64,000 bases of DNA from Hyaloraphidium curvatum (taxonomy: Eukaryota; Monoblepharomycota; Hyaloraphidiomycetes; Hyaloraphidiales; Hyaloraphidiaceae), in the NCBI GenBank assembly GCA_025558095.1, contig JAIVFI010000013.1, forward strand, positions 124,001 to 188,000, read 5' to 3'. Below the pieces are notes generated by a model. It was not told the origin of the DNA. It saw only the letters and a list, made by a program, of their open reading frames with translations, and did no database searches. A program made the translations under genes and the position numbers. This document shows positions 41,418 through 51,875 of the stretch, in pieces. Each line of letters opens with the position of its first letter. Within the stretch, counting starts at the first letter, position 1.

Positions 41418-42149
41418 TCAGGTCCCATCCCTCTTCAGCCCGACCATGTAGCCCCTGATCCTCGGCTCCTGCCCGACCACCTTGACCAGCTTGCAAATCG
41501 CCGGGTACTGCTCCTCGGTCACCTCGGCGAGCAGCTCGCCGTCCAGGTTCTTGAGCGCGACGAGGAAGTAGTACGTGGCGAGGTCGGCGTAGGTGGTCGT
41601 GTCGCCGACGTAGTGCCCGTTGTCCCCGTTCTTCTTGAGCAGCGCCTCGTGGTCCCGGAGGAAATCGGGCCACTTCTTGTTGCGGAAGTTCATCTGCAGC
41701 ATCCTCCGGAAGGCCACGGGTGCCTCGAAGATGTAGTTGCCCACTTGGTCGAAGTACCCCTCTGTAGGGCGGTCAAGAGCTGCCTCTTTGAACGGCGGCA
41801 GGAACCCACGGATGTTGGTTACCAGCATGTCCACCTCGGCCTGCTCGTAGCGGTCCTTCCCGTCCAGCCCAAACTCCCTCGCGATGTAGCGCTCGATGGA
41901 CCTGCTCTCGGCCAGAATGAACTTTTCCCCCTTCTTCGGCCCCTCGGTCCTCGTCTCCACCAGGATCGGCACCCGGCCGAACGGCGTCGTCCGCTTCACG
42001 TCCTTCTCGGGGTCCCGCACGCCCCAGTTCACGTCGTCCGATATGGGGACGAACGTGAACGGCTCGCCGGCCAGCGCGAAAAGCATCCGCGCGAGCTCCT
42101 CCCTTCCGGGGGCCTCGTAGTAGCAGAGCTGGAACCGAGGCACCGCCAT
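41418..42149 (-). CDS. glutathione S-transferase (sigma-like)
   Basis: Single exon of 243 residues from the ATG at 42149 (an upstream ATG at 42167 adds six). FQLCYYEAPGREELARMLFAL contains the N-terminal Tyr and the GR-E pattern typical of sigma/alpha/mu-type GSTs; FGRVPILV is the cis-Pro loop and LAESRSIERYIAREFGL carries the glutathione-binding Ser. The C-terminal helical domain includes TYADLATYYFLVAL. It is not closely similar to the GST at 28500. Role: glutathione conjugation or isomerisation; substrate unknown. Confidence 0.85.
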   Translation of the reverse strand: MAVPRFQLCYYEAPGREELARMLFALAGEPFTFVPISDDVNWGVRDPEKDVKRTTPFGRVPILVETRTEGPKKGEKFILAESRSIERYIAREFGLDGKDRYEQAEVDMLVTNIRGFLPPFKEAALDRPTEGYFDQVGNYIFEAPVAFRRMLQMNFRNKKWPDFLRDHEALLKKNGDNGHYVGDTTTYADLATYYFLVALKNLDGELLAEVTEEQYPAICKLVKVVGQEPRIRGYMVGLKRDGT

Positions 42150-42320
42150 GGTCCGCTGGGAATGCAATCTATTTTACGCTGGTGTTGGCGACCTGCCCGC
42201 ACGAGCGGGAGACAGAATGCGGGATTGGGCGCGGCGGAACCGATTTCAGCGCCGCTCACTCGCACTCCGCCAGGCCAGTCGCCGATACGCGTCGCGGCCT
42301 GCGATCTCCCCTTGCCGGCA
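42150..42320. promoter_or_regulatory. divergent promoter, GST and FAD-oxidase genes
   Basis: Only about 170 bases separate the two divergent starts. No motif identified. Confidence 0.35.
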
Positions 42321-44134
42321 ATGGCCAATTTCGAACGGAGCGTCTGGGGCTGGGGCTACGAGGGCGGCGTCGCCAAAGTTCCCCAGGTGCTCGTCCGCGC
42401 CGTGCTGGGCGTGCTCGCGACGAAGCTGCCGAAGCCGACGGCGCGGATAACGCAGCCCACGAAGGAACGGCTCGGCGAGGTCGCGAGAGGGCTGAGGAAG
42501 CCGCGATTCGCGAAGGATGACGTGCCCGCGCGCGTTGCCGAAGTGCTCAGCGACGACCCGCTCGAGAGGATGCGGCACAGCTTCGGCAAGTCGTTCGACG
42601 ACATCTGCCGTGGCGCGTTGCTGCAGTACACGAATCCACGTGGGCTGAGACTGCTGCTGGACCGGATCCGCTGCCATCTGACGCGTTTTCCGTTACTGAT
42701 CTGGCTCGATCCCGTGGCATCTGACGCGTCGCTCGGGCAGCCGACTACGTCGCCTTCCCGCGCGACGAGGAGGACATCGTGGCCATCCTGAATTACTGTA
42801 CCCGCACGGGCACACACTGCATTCCCTTCGGCGGGGGCTCGTCGGTCGTCGGAGGGATCGAGCCCGTCGCCGACGCGAAGCGAGGCGTGATCACCGTCGA
42901 CCTGACGCGTCACCTGAACCGGCTGCTGTCGATCGACGCGGAGAACATGACGGCGCGCGTGCAGGCGGGGGCGTTCGGGCCGCAGTTCACGGACCAGCTG
43001 AAGCGGGCTTCCGGCGGCAAGTTCACCTTCAGGCACTTTCCCCAGAGCTTCGAGTTTTCCACCGTCGGGGGATGGGTCGTGACAAGGAGCGGGGGCCACT
43101 TTGCGACCAACCACACGCACATCGACAGCTTTGTCGTCAGCCTGCGGATCGCGACGGCGGCGGGTGTCTTCGAGACCAGAGACTTTCCCTCTTCGGGCGC
43201 CGGTCCGACGCCGGATCGCATCTTTCTGGGGTCGGAGGGCATCCTCGGGATCGTGACGGAGGTTGTGCTCCGCGTGCACAAGCAGCCAAAGCATCGGGCA
43301 GCGTGCACGGTGGTCTTCCCCAGCTTTGAAGCAGGTGTCGCTGCAGCCCGCGGTGAGCCTTCAAAGCGAATAATCGACTCAGTCATTTTAATCCGTGATC
43401 TGACAGCCATTGCGCAGTCTGGACTGTACCCGGCGCAGGCCCGCCTCATGGACGACTCCGAAATCGTCATGCTCTCGGGCATGCAGCCCAAGGACAAGCA
43501 GCTGACGTCGCTGCTCCTTGGCTTCGAGTCCGCGGACGTGTCCGACCTCGATTCGAGGTACCTCGAGCCGGCGGTCCAGCTGTGCGCCGCGCACGGTGGA
43601 CAGGTCGAAGGCCGCGCGGCCGGCGCCTCCCCTTCCGGCGCGACGGACACGTTCAGGTCCAACTTCACTTCGGTGCCGTACCTTCGGGACGTCCTCCTCA
43701 TGCAAGGCGTCATCGTCGAAACCTTCGAGACCGCATGCACCTGGTCCGCGTTCCCGAAGCTCCACGCGCGGATGCTCCAGATCGCGCGGGACAACGGAGC
43801 GCTCATCTCGTGCAGGTTCACCCACCTGTACACGGACGGGCCAGCTCCCTACTACACCGTGGCCGCGAGCTCGACGGGCACGGACGGCGAGTCGATGCTC
43901 GCCCAGTGGCGGAAGCTCAAGAAGCTGTTTTCGGACGGGCTTGCCGAGACGGGCGGCACGATCACGCACCACCATGCCGTCGGGAAGGACCACCAACCCT
44001 GGTATGCCCGCGAAAAGGGCAAGGAGTGGGTGAACCTATTGAAGGGCATCAAGGGCATCCTGGATCCGGCTGCGGTGCTGAACCCGGGCACGATCCTGGA
44101 CGCGGAGGCAAAGGTCCTCAAGCCAAAGTTGTGA
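42321..44134 (+). CDS. alkyldihydroxyacetonephosphate-synthase-like FAD oxidase
   Basis: Two exons (42321-42639 and 42741-44134; intron 101 bases, phase 1) give 570 residues. The N-terminus ERSVWGWGYEGG resembles the WGWG motif of ADAPS. The FAD_binding_4 domain includes PDYVAFPRDEEDIVAIL, IPFGGGSSVVGGIEP, SFEFSTVGGWVVTRSGGHFA and GSEGILGIVTEVVL. The C-terminal part has the THHHAVGKDH motif corresponding to the HHHGVG active-site histidines of ADAPS and ends in PKL, which could act as a peroxisomal PTS1 variant. The reaction would exchange the acyl of acyl-DHAP for a fatty alcohol, the first ether bond of ether lipids. The overall sequence resembles bacterial homologues. Confidence 0.82.
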
Positions 44135-44221
44135 TGCGGCATTAGCTGACGCAGGTAGCTCTAATAATCACCTCCATGACCCTCCGAGGCTCGCCTACAT
44201 TCTCGGTCCCTGCCGCAGCGC

Positions 44222-46621
44222 TCATGCTTCGTTGCCGTCCATCTCGAAGAGCTCCCCTCCCGCGGCCAACCCCTTGGGCCCCACGCTCTCCCGCCTGACG
44301 AGCGAGCCGACCCGCTTCAGGCTGCCGATCGGCGTCTCCTGGATCGGCGACGCCCCCATGGCCATGGGGCTTGTCGAGAGCACCGCCTTCGAGTCCACGG
44401 TCGGCCGGCCGACGCTCGTCGAGAGCGACGCCGGCTTGTAGGATCCGGAGAGGTACGAGCCGCCCTTGAACGACGTCGCCAGCGGGGATTCGGAGAGGCC
44501 GAGCGGGTTGTTGGCCCGGGCGAGGTCCGTGCCGAAGCGGACGGACTGCGCCTGCTGGAGGATCGACTGTCGGCGGATGCGCTCGGGTTCCTCGAGGGCG
44601 CGCAGCGGGAGGTGTTCGGCACCGGCGATCCAGAAGTAGTCGGGAATGGGGAAGCGCTGAAGAGCAAGGTCAGTATCCAAGGATCTCTCGGTGCGAAGGA
44701 AACGTACGGTGCGGTCGGTGAGCTCGAGGTAGATGCCAATGGCCTCCTTGATGTCCTTGCCTTTGGCGGTGAAGTATCCCAGGCATTCCTCGCCCTGGAC
44801 GTGGAACTTGTGATCCGGCCTGGCGCGTCGAACCGTCAGCAAACGAAATCACGAACCGAACTGCGGAGCACCCACGGCACTTCCCACATGACCTCGTAGA
44901 TACGCGGGTCGTTCTCCAGCTGGGCAAACAGGTCCAGATCCGCGTCCGTGATCTGGCCTTCCTTGCTCGAAAGGATGAACGACATGGCGAGCGCGCACTT
45001 GGGCTTGGGCGCTTTCTTGATCTCGACCGGGATCCCGACGCAGGCGTAGAGGCCCTGCTCGACCAGGTCCACGCCCCAGACCTCCTTGATCCACCACGGG
45101 TACGGGTTCTGAAGGCGGCGGATCAGACCGGCGCCAGCCCGCTCCCGCTACCCAGTCCACCCACCCCTCCCAGACGGCCGTTGACCTCGACGATCTGCGG
45201 TCCGGTCTGCGTCGTATACTTCATCTCCACGTGGACGACGCCGATGTGCATCCCCAGGGCCTGGGTGGAGGTGCGCACGGCCAGGTCCACGAGCTCCTGC
45301 TGCTTCCTTTCCGAGAGAACCGAGGGGATGTTGGAGCCGGTGTTGACGAAGGAGGGCTCGAGGGTCGGCAGGTCTGTCGACGACCGGTCAGGTCCATATC
45401 GGGGACCGCGCTCGAAAGGTTCTCACTGTCGGTTATGGACCAGAACATGAGCTTGCCGTCCTGGAGGAAGATGTCGACGTCGACCTCTTCGCCGTCTATC
45501 GCGGCTTTTCAGAACGAAGACGGGGCGGAGAACGTGGCGCTCCTTACCAAGGTATTGCTCCAAGAGGCAATCCGCGCCCTGGGCGTAGATGGCATCGTAC
45601 TCTGAGGAACATTGTTGGTGAGCTTGGATCATGCCAGGTCCGATGACAGATTCCCACCGACTGTCAGCAGCTTCTGGTTGTGCGCAAACGCCTTCCTTGC
45701 GTCGTCCTTGGTCAGGCACTTGACCGCCCCCATTGCCGACGCGCCAAACACGGGCTTGACGACGGCCGGGAACGGGCACTTTTCCAGGGCGCCCTCGAGG
45801 TCCTCCGTGGTCTTGCAGAGGATCGACACGGGGGTGGGCAGGCCGGCCTTGCGCATCGCCTCGCGGGTTTCGCGCTTCGAGCGGGCCAGTCGGGCGGAGT
45901 TGTACGGGTTGGCACGGAGGCCGAGGAGCTCGGCGATCTGGGAGGACATGGCGACGTTGTCCTCCCTGGACGAGAGGGGTCAACGAGCGTCCCTCGTCCC
46001 CGAAAGTAGACGCACCAGAAATTGTAGATGCCGTCAAACTCCAGGCCTGTCGCCTTGACCTTGTCCGCGACCTCTTTCGCGGCGGTCTCGTGGCTCAGCA
46101 TGTCGGCCTGATCGGAAGGCAGAAAGTGAGCTTGCGGTTCCATGTCGTGACATGGCGACAACGCGGATGTGCCACGATATCGTGAGGGAACCTCGGCGCC
46201 GGCGTGAATGCTGGCGGCCGCTCCCGACAACAGATGACAGGGTGCTCGGGCACTCCCGCTCCAACGCCCTTCCCCATTCATTCGCGCCACCGTCTGCCGA
46301 TGTTCCATCGCCGACCAACCTCGATGAAGAGCTCGATCCCCTCCATATCCTTGGCATAGCTGTCCGGCAGGTCGGCGACGACGACCTTGCACCCGAGCTC
46401 GATTGCCCGTTCGATGATAAAGCTCTGCGCGGCGGCAGGCGCCGTTCAGCGACCCCAAATCCCCGTCGATGCCTTGCTAGGCCATGCTCCACCTTCTCCA
46501 GATGGCCGGCGCCGGGGAACAGGATCCGGCGGCCCTTCAGAGCGGCGCGCCTCTCCTTGTCCGACATCTTCGTCTCGGACGGCAGGATCACGCTTGTCAT
46601 GCGCTTCGGTATCGTCGCCAT
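44222..46621 (-). CDS. ATP-grasp ligase
   Basis: Ten exons (46493-46621, 46320-46424, 46016-46107, 45658-45965, 45548-45601, 45427-45504, 45165-45373, 44876-45108, 44708-44819, 44222-44656) with agreeing phases give 584 residues. Introns are 43-68 bases except one of 212; the ninth (51 bases) is in frame. Landmarks: ILFPGAGHLEK (N-terminal Rossmann-like part), GLEFDGIYNFWED, SKRETREAMRKAGLPTP, FPAVVKPVFGASAMGAV (ATP-binding Lys), LLEQYL, DGEEVDVDIF, SITDNLPTLEPSFVNTG and VEMKYT...IVEVNGRLGG (metal ligands). This pattern is that of the carnosine-synthase/BacD/PurK-like group that makes peptide-like amide bonds from a carboxylate and an amine. The C-terminal 145 residues are Ser/Pro-rich and not part of the fold. 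Substrates unknown. Confidence 0.85.
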
Positions 46622-46787
46622 GGTGAGCCCTCGTCGAATGCCGCGCGGAGGAGGTCGAATCGATGCCCGGCTGCCGCGATGCGCGTCGGTCGAGTGGTCC
46701 CTGCGGGCTTATCGGGGCGACGACTCCTCGCGCGCGCGCGCCAGTAGCACCCGCGCCCCGGAGTGCTCCGGCCGACCCAAACACAGG
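46622..46787. promoter_or_regulatory. divergent promoter
   Basis: About 165 bases between the ATP-grasp gene and the TRIC-like membrane gene. No motif identified. Confidence 0.35.
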
Positions 46788-48025
46788 ATGGCGACCCCGG
46801 TTTACTCCCTCGAGACGGTCTCCGCAAGGCCGCTCCATGCCTTGAACACCTTTCTCTCGTGGCTGACGGCCAAGCGGATCCCGATTCCCGTATCTCGGAT
46901 CCTTCCCTTCCTCCTCCCGCACCTGAGCGAGTCCAAGCGCGCCGACGTCCTCGCGGCCATTCCCAACGCGCTCGGCGTGCCTCCGGTCAACGGGGACCCT
47001 ACAATCTCGTTCTTTTTCTTCCTGCACGCGTCGGTGCTCACGCTGTGGTTCAAGGGCACCAAGGAAAAGGCCGACGGGAAGAGCGGACGGACGCGTTTCG
47101 GCGCGTGGTTCCAGGGATGGCTGGGCTTCATCACCATGAACATGATCGGCAACATCCTCGCAGGTAGCTGGGGCGCGTTGCCTCGTCCGGAGGGGAGGCT
47201 GACGATCGGATGTCTCCCCCGCCACAGGGATGCTAACCGCCAGGCCGCCGCTCATGCTCCTCAACAGCGAGATGCTCCCCGGCTACGCCGTTCCTTACCT
47301 TCTGATCTCCATCCTGGCCGAGTTCGGGCTCGACTTGCCGAAGATTGTGATGGGAAACGCGCAGCTCCGGTTCATCCAGCAGGTGGCCATGAACACGCTC
47401 AGCGGGTGGGTATCGCCGGCGTCCCTTTCGCTCATGGGCTAATGCCTGCTTCGCTCCCTTAGGATCGCCCAGACGATGGTCATTTCCGGCAACGCCGACG
47501 CGGCGCTCACCATCCCCGGCGTGCAGAGGTCGCTTCCCGGCCAGTTCGCCCTGTGCTTCATCGCCTCGACCGCCGGCGCCGCTGCGGTCGACGGCCTGGC
47601 CCTGCAGAAGCTGGAGTGGAGGTTCGCCATGCCCCAGGGGCTTAAGGAGGTGTGGAAGGACGGCTTCCTCTACGTCGTCCTCGGCACTGGGTCCGTCCTC
47701 TACATTGTGAGTATCTTCCCCAAAGGTTCTGCCAGGGACACGTCCACTGACTCGCGGCCCCTTTCAACAGGCCGCCGTGAACCAATGGGTCTCCCCCGCC
47801 GTCCGCCTCCTCGCGAACCTCCCGCCGAGCGAGAAGCCGGCGCCGGTCGTGGAGCCCGCCCTCGCGCGGCTGCTCCTCGTGCTGTGGATCGTCCCCGCCG
47901 TCCTGGCCAACTTCGCATTCATGCTTACCAAGGCGAACAGGGCGCCTGCCAGGGCCGAAAAGGCCAAGGCGCCGGAGAGGGAGCGGGCGAGCACGCCGCC
48001 CACGCCCGCAAAGGCGAAGAAGTGA
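46788..48025 (+). CDS. multi-spanning membrane protein, TRIC-like
   Basis: Four exons (46788-47163, 47228-47405, 47463-47706, 47771-48025; introns 57-64 bases) give 350 residues. At least six hydrophobic segments: FFFFLHASVLTLWF, GFITMNMIGNILAG, LPGYAVPYLLISILAEF, FALCFIASTAGAAAV, GFLYVVLGTGSVLYIAAV and LLLVLWIVPAVLANFAFML. The tail is Lys/Ala/Pro-rich and ends KAKK, a possible ER-retrieval signal. The PGY.VPYLL motif and Lys-rich C-terminus recall TRIC/TMEM38 cation channels of the ER, but helix spacing was not compared in detail, so this is only a suggestion. Confidence 0.55.
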
Positions 48026-48166
48026 TCGGTGGGAAAGGGGCCATAGAAGGCGTAGTGTAGTGTGGCAATCGAGCTTGGTGGCTTGGATCGCTTGCGACCC
48101 ACGTTTCTTTCAGACCAGCGAAGGGATACATCATGCCAAGTTGTCTGCCTCGTCTTTTTCGCACTT

Positions 48167-50573
48167 CTAGTTGATCCTGCGCCCGCCGACCGCCTGCCAC
48201 TCCCTGTCCCTGAGCACGTTCTTGCGGATCTTGCCCGTCGCGGTCTTGGGCAGCTCCATCTCGAGCTGGATGCGCGCGGGGATCTTGAAGCCCGCGAGGT
48301 GCTTGCGGCAGTGCTGGATTAGCTCGAACTCGATCTCGCCGGGGGCGAACTGCTCGTGCTCGATCGCTTCCTGCTTCAAGACCACGAATGCCTTCGGCCG
48401 CTCGCCCCAAGTGTCGTCGGGCGTGGGGACGACGGCGACCTCGAGAACCTTCGGGTGCGACGCGATCACGTTCTCCACCTCGACCGTCGAGATGTTCTCG
48501 CCCCCGCTGATCACGATATCTGCATTTGGTGAGCACCAGCAGGTTCGTGGAAGCTCCATACCTTACCTTTTTGCCGGTCCTTGAGTGCGACGTAGCCGTT
48601 GGGTTCGCGCACGGCGAGGTCCCCGCTGTGGAGCCAGCCTCCCTTGAACGCCTTGGCCGTCGCCTGGGGATCGTTGTAGTACCCGAGCTTTGGGTTAGGT
48701 GGAGGGAAAGGTTGAGCGAGGATGCGGCGCAAGCACAAACAACTCAAACCATCGTGATGTTGCCTTTGTGGGTTTTAGGTGGAAGGAAAGGTTGACGGAG
48801 GATGAGGCGCAAGCACAGACAACTCACCTCGGAAGATGACCTCTCCCATCGTCTGCCCGTCTGCCGGGACATCGTTCATATTCTCATCCACCACGCGCAG
48901 CTCGTCCTGCATCGGGTAGTTCTGCCCCTGCATGGCCATCTCGTGCGCCAGGTCGGTGTAGTTGCCCTCTTCGACGTACTTGTCCCAGCTCTCCTGAGGG
49001 TAGCAGCGGGCCGCGGGTCCCAAAGTTTCCGTCATTCCTGAGCGCAGAAGCGTGGTTGGAGGAAGATATTCAGGGGGAGCGGAAAGCCGAGGCCCTGAGG
49101 CAACTCACCATACACGTGGACGACCTCCATGCCGAGCTCAGTCATCCGCTTGATTAGCGCAGGCGAGGGCGGCGAGCCAGCAACCATAACTCTGGAAGAA
49201 TGAGGAGGAGTCCGTTAGGCTTTACCTGGACCACCAGCACCGCGGCAGCACACGCACCTCATCGGGTGGTCGAGTTTCTTGGCGTTGGGGTTGGCGCAGA
49301 GGAAAGACTGAACCGTAGGAGCTCCGTTGTAGTGCGTGATCTTCAGATCGGTGAAGTAGGACCATATGAGGTCGTAGTCGACCTTCCGGAGGCATACGTG
49401 GGCACCACCCATGAGGGCAACGGCCCACGGGATACACCAGCCGTTGGCGTGGAAGAGCGGTAGGATCCAGAGGTAGCGCGTCTTCGTTGTGAAGCCCATC
49501 TCGAGCGTCTGGGCGATGGCCTCCATGAAACTCTGGCGGTAGGAGTCTGGAAGCGATCACCACTCGTCAGAGAGCGCCCAAGAGCCCGAAAGCCGTCGAA
49601 ACCCACGCATGACACCCTTCGGAGGCCCTGTAGTCCCCGAAGTATAGCAGAGAGAGATCAATTCATCCTCATTCTCGAGGACGTCAAAGCTCCACCAAGT
49701 CCTCGGCTCCGCTTCGCTGAGGACTGTCGCGTACTCGTCCTGCCCGACGATGCCCGTGTCTCCATCGATGATAACCCGCTCCACGCCCCATTCATTCATC
49801 TCCTCCTTGAGGTGGGCCAGGTCCTTGTCGACGACCGCGAACCGGGCCCCGGAATGCTTGATGATGTAGCTGATCTCCTCGCTCTTAAGGCGCGTGTTGA
49901 CGCAGATAATCACGCCTCCGGCTGCCCGTCGATAGAGATGAGAAACATAATGGGGCTCCAAAACAAGCCGAACACACCGAGCGGAACGGCGAAGTGGCCT
50001 TCGAGGATGGAAGGGGTGTTGGGGCAGACGTACGCTACGCGGTCCCCTTTCCTCAGCCCCATCGCCCTGAGGGCACTGGCGAAACGCAAAACGCGCTCGT
50101 TCATCTCCTTGTAGTTGTAGCTCCGGCCCTCGTGGACCACGGCGAGGTTCGTGGGCCATATCCTCGCGGCGCGCTCCAGCAGCCACGCCGGGTTCAGCTC
50201 GGTCCGGTACGGCTTAGACTGAAGGCTCTGCGGGATCTGCGAATCTAAACCAAGTGCATCAGAATGTCACGACGGTCTCTGGAGCTCAAAGGAACCCACA
50301 ATCGTTCTTGAGGCCGAAGGGGCCCAACTCGGCGACCTTCGCGGCCTCGGCCTGCCGTACGGCCCGCGAGACCGAGAAGCGGCGCGCAGATGACCTAATT
50401 CTCGTCGGCGAGGCGGTCACATCACGCGAAGCGGCAACTGCTTGCGTTCCGGTGACCAAGAGGGCGGTGCGGAATCTCTCCAACGCCCCGTTCACGGAGA
50501 CCGACGCCACAGCGTTTCCCGCCCGCCCCAAGAGGGCTGAGCGGTTGGCAACCAGCACTTTGGCTGTTGCCAT
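48167..50573 (-). CDS. mitochondrial-type medium/long-chain acyl-CoA synthetase
   Basis: Ten exons (50300-50573, 49978-50244, 49607-49921, 49258-49546, 49109-49191, 48828-49037, 48750-48763, 48567-48687, 48167-48519 counted with the micro-exon 48750-48763) keep phase throughout and give 641 residues. AMP-binding motifs: YTSGTTGPPKGVM, ILPLFHANGW, YGMTET, FRGNITMLGYYNDPQATAKAF, GWLHSGDLA, DRQKDIVISGGENIS and the C-terminal catalytic Lys in PKTATGKIRK. The first 100 residues are Arg/Ser/Ala-rich with a presequence-like RRFSVSRA, suggesting mitochondrial import. It activates fatty acids to acyl-CoA via an acyl-adenylate. The 14-base micro-exon codes NITM and is flanked by two introns that are near copies of each other. 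Confidence 0.9.
48688..48827 (-). repeat. pair of duplicated introns flanking a micro-exon
   Basis: Introns 48764-48827 (64 bases) and 48688-48749 (62 bases) share most of their sequence: both contain GAGTTGT-TGTGCTTGCGCC, CATCCTC, TCAACCTTTCC-TCCACCTAA and end in AAAG. The 14-base exon between them is not duplicated and encodes residues conserved in acyl-CoA synthetases. This is therefore an intron copy at a second site rather than a simple exon-containing tandem duplication. Confidence 0.85.
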
Positions 50574-50725
50574 TGTTGTCGAACAGCCCCCTTTTGCAGG
50601 CACCGCGAATGGACCGATTTGGGCGGAGGTTGCTGTCCCTGACGCAGCGCGGGTGGCAAGTGAGCCCATGTACATGCACGTCAACTGTCAACGCCCCGAA
50701 TGCCGCGCCCATCGAGTCACTCAAA
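50574..50725. other. spacer
   Basis: Promoter side of the acyl-CoA synthetase and 3' side of the next minus-strand gene; nothing recognised. Confidence 0.35.
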
Positions 50726-51694
50726 TCAGGATTCAACGACGACATCGATTATCAGCCATTCTCCGTCTTTCCCGTCCATGTCCGTCACCGCCGCAACAGT
50801 TAGTTTTCGCGCGCGTCCATCGCTGGTATCCTCCATGACGCACACACCCTCCACCTTCCCGGGGTAGACATCTCCTTCGCGCCCGACGAAGAAGGGCTGC
50901 TGCCGCACCAGCACAGCAGAGCAGCTCCGATCCGGCCCAATGGGAGCCGGAATGAGTCCTATGAGCGACCCGTGCACCGTTCCGTCGTCCATCCCGTTCG
51001 GTGTGTCTTCCAACGTGGCAGAGAAGAGGATCTGAGGCGAACGAGTCCCTGGGAGAGTTCCGGCGCCGCTAAAGCCCGGGAGCAACCGTCCTTGTGTCGG
51101 CAATGCGTACGCCTTGACGACAAAAGGCGGCACTCGCGGCTCGTCGCGAAGTGCCGAGAGAAACGGGGCAAGAGGGAAGGAGACCTGAACATTCGGCACC
51201 CCGGCGTTGCCCCGCTGAAAGAAAAGGATCTCGCTGCCAACGACAGTGCAGCCTTCCAGATTCAGCGTCCCTTCTCCAACGACGTCCCGTCGCGACCGGA
51301 GCGCGTCGTAGATGTTCCCGATAAAGTACGTTTCGGAAACGAGGTTCTCGAGCGAGATGATGGCGGCCCAATCCCGATTCGGAGACAGCGAGCCCGATCC
51401 CGCAGCAAAGAGCGACTGCGGATACCCGCCCTGCGGGGGCAGCACGCACAGAAACTCAAAGTCCGGCTTCTCTGCCTTTGGCAGGCTCTCCAAGTCCACT
51501 TCCGACGCGTCAAGTTCGCCGAAAAGCGGTATCTTCCTCGTTACCCGCAAGCTGCGCGGGTCCATCTCATACAAGAAGGTCGAGGCATCACCGACGACGT
51601 AGGCCGGGCCATCGCGTCCGAGAAGCTCGACACCCGATGCAGCCGGGACCGGAAGCGGAAACGCGTCGCGCACCGTGGCACTGACGACCCTCAT
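50726..51694 (-). CDS. DUF6929-like beta-propeller protein
   Basis: Single exon of 322 residues. The sequence is all-beta in look with repeated strand pairs (DGPAYVVGDASTFLYEMDP, GCTVVGSEILFFQRGNAG, GSLIGLIPA, KLTVAAVTDMDG). Phrases such as DFEFLCVLP, LFAAGSGSLSPNRDWAAII and VEGVCVMED fit a family annotated as DUF6929 in bacteria, which has phytase-like propeller features; this is from memory and not verified. No signal peptide is apparent. Function unknown. Confidence 0.6.
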   Translation of the reverse strand: MRVVSATVRDAFPLPVPAASGVELLGRDGPAYVVGDASTFLYEMDPRSLRVTRKIPLFGELDASEVDLESLPKAEKPDFEFLCVLPPQGGYPQSLFAAGSGSLSPNRDWAAIISLENLVSETYFIGNIYDALRSRRDVVGEGTLNLEGCTVVGSEILFFQRGNAGVPNVQVSFPLAPFLSALRDEPRVPPFVVKAYALPTQGRLLPGFSGAGTLPGTRSPQILFSATLEDTPNGMDDGTVHGSLIGLIPAPIGPDRSCSAVLVRQQPFFVGREGDVYPGKVEGVCVMEDTSDGRARKLTVAAVTDMDGKDGEWLIIDVVVES

Positions 51695-51875
51695 CGCAAC
51701 CGCGTCGGCCGTTGATGTGAGGCCCAGACTCCAACCGGAGGCAAGTTCTCTCGAAACCGATTTCGCCAGCGCCCGCCACCCACTCCTCTATTTCAAATCT
51801 CGCTCGCACCCCGTCACGCTGCTCCGTCAATTGCCGTTGTTCGCGTTTCTCCTTCCGGCCCTTCTTCTTGCCGGA
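51695..51875. promoter_or_regulatory. divergent promoter
   Basis: Separates the DUF6929-like gene from the dioxygenase gene. An in-frame extension of the dioxygenase to 51675 exists but is not protein-like. Confidence 0.35.
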
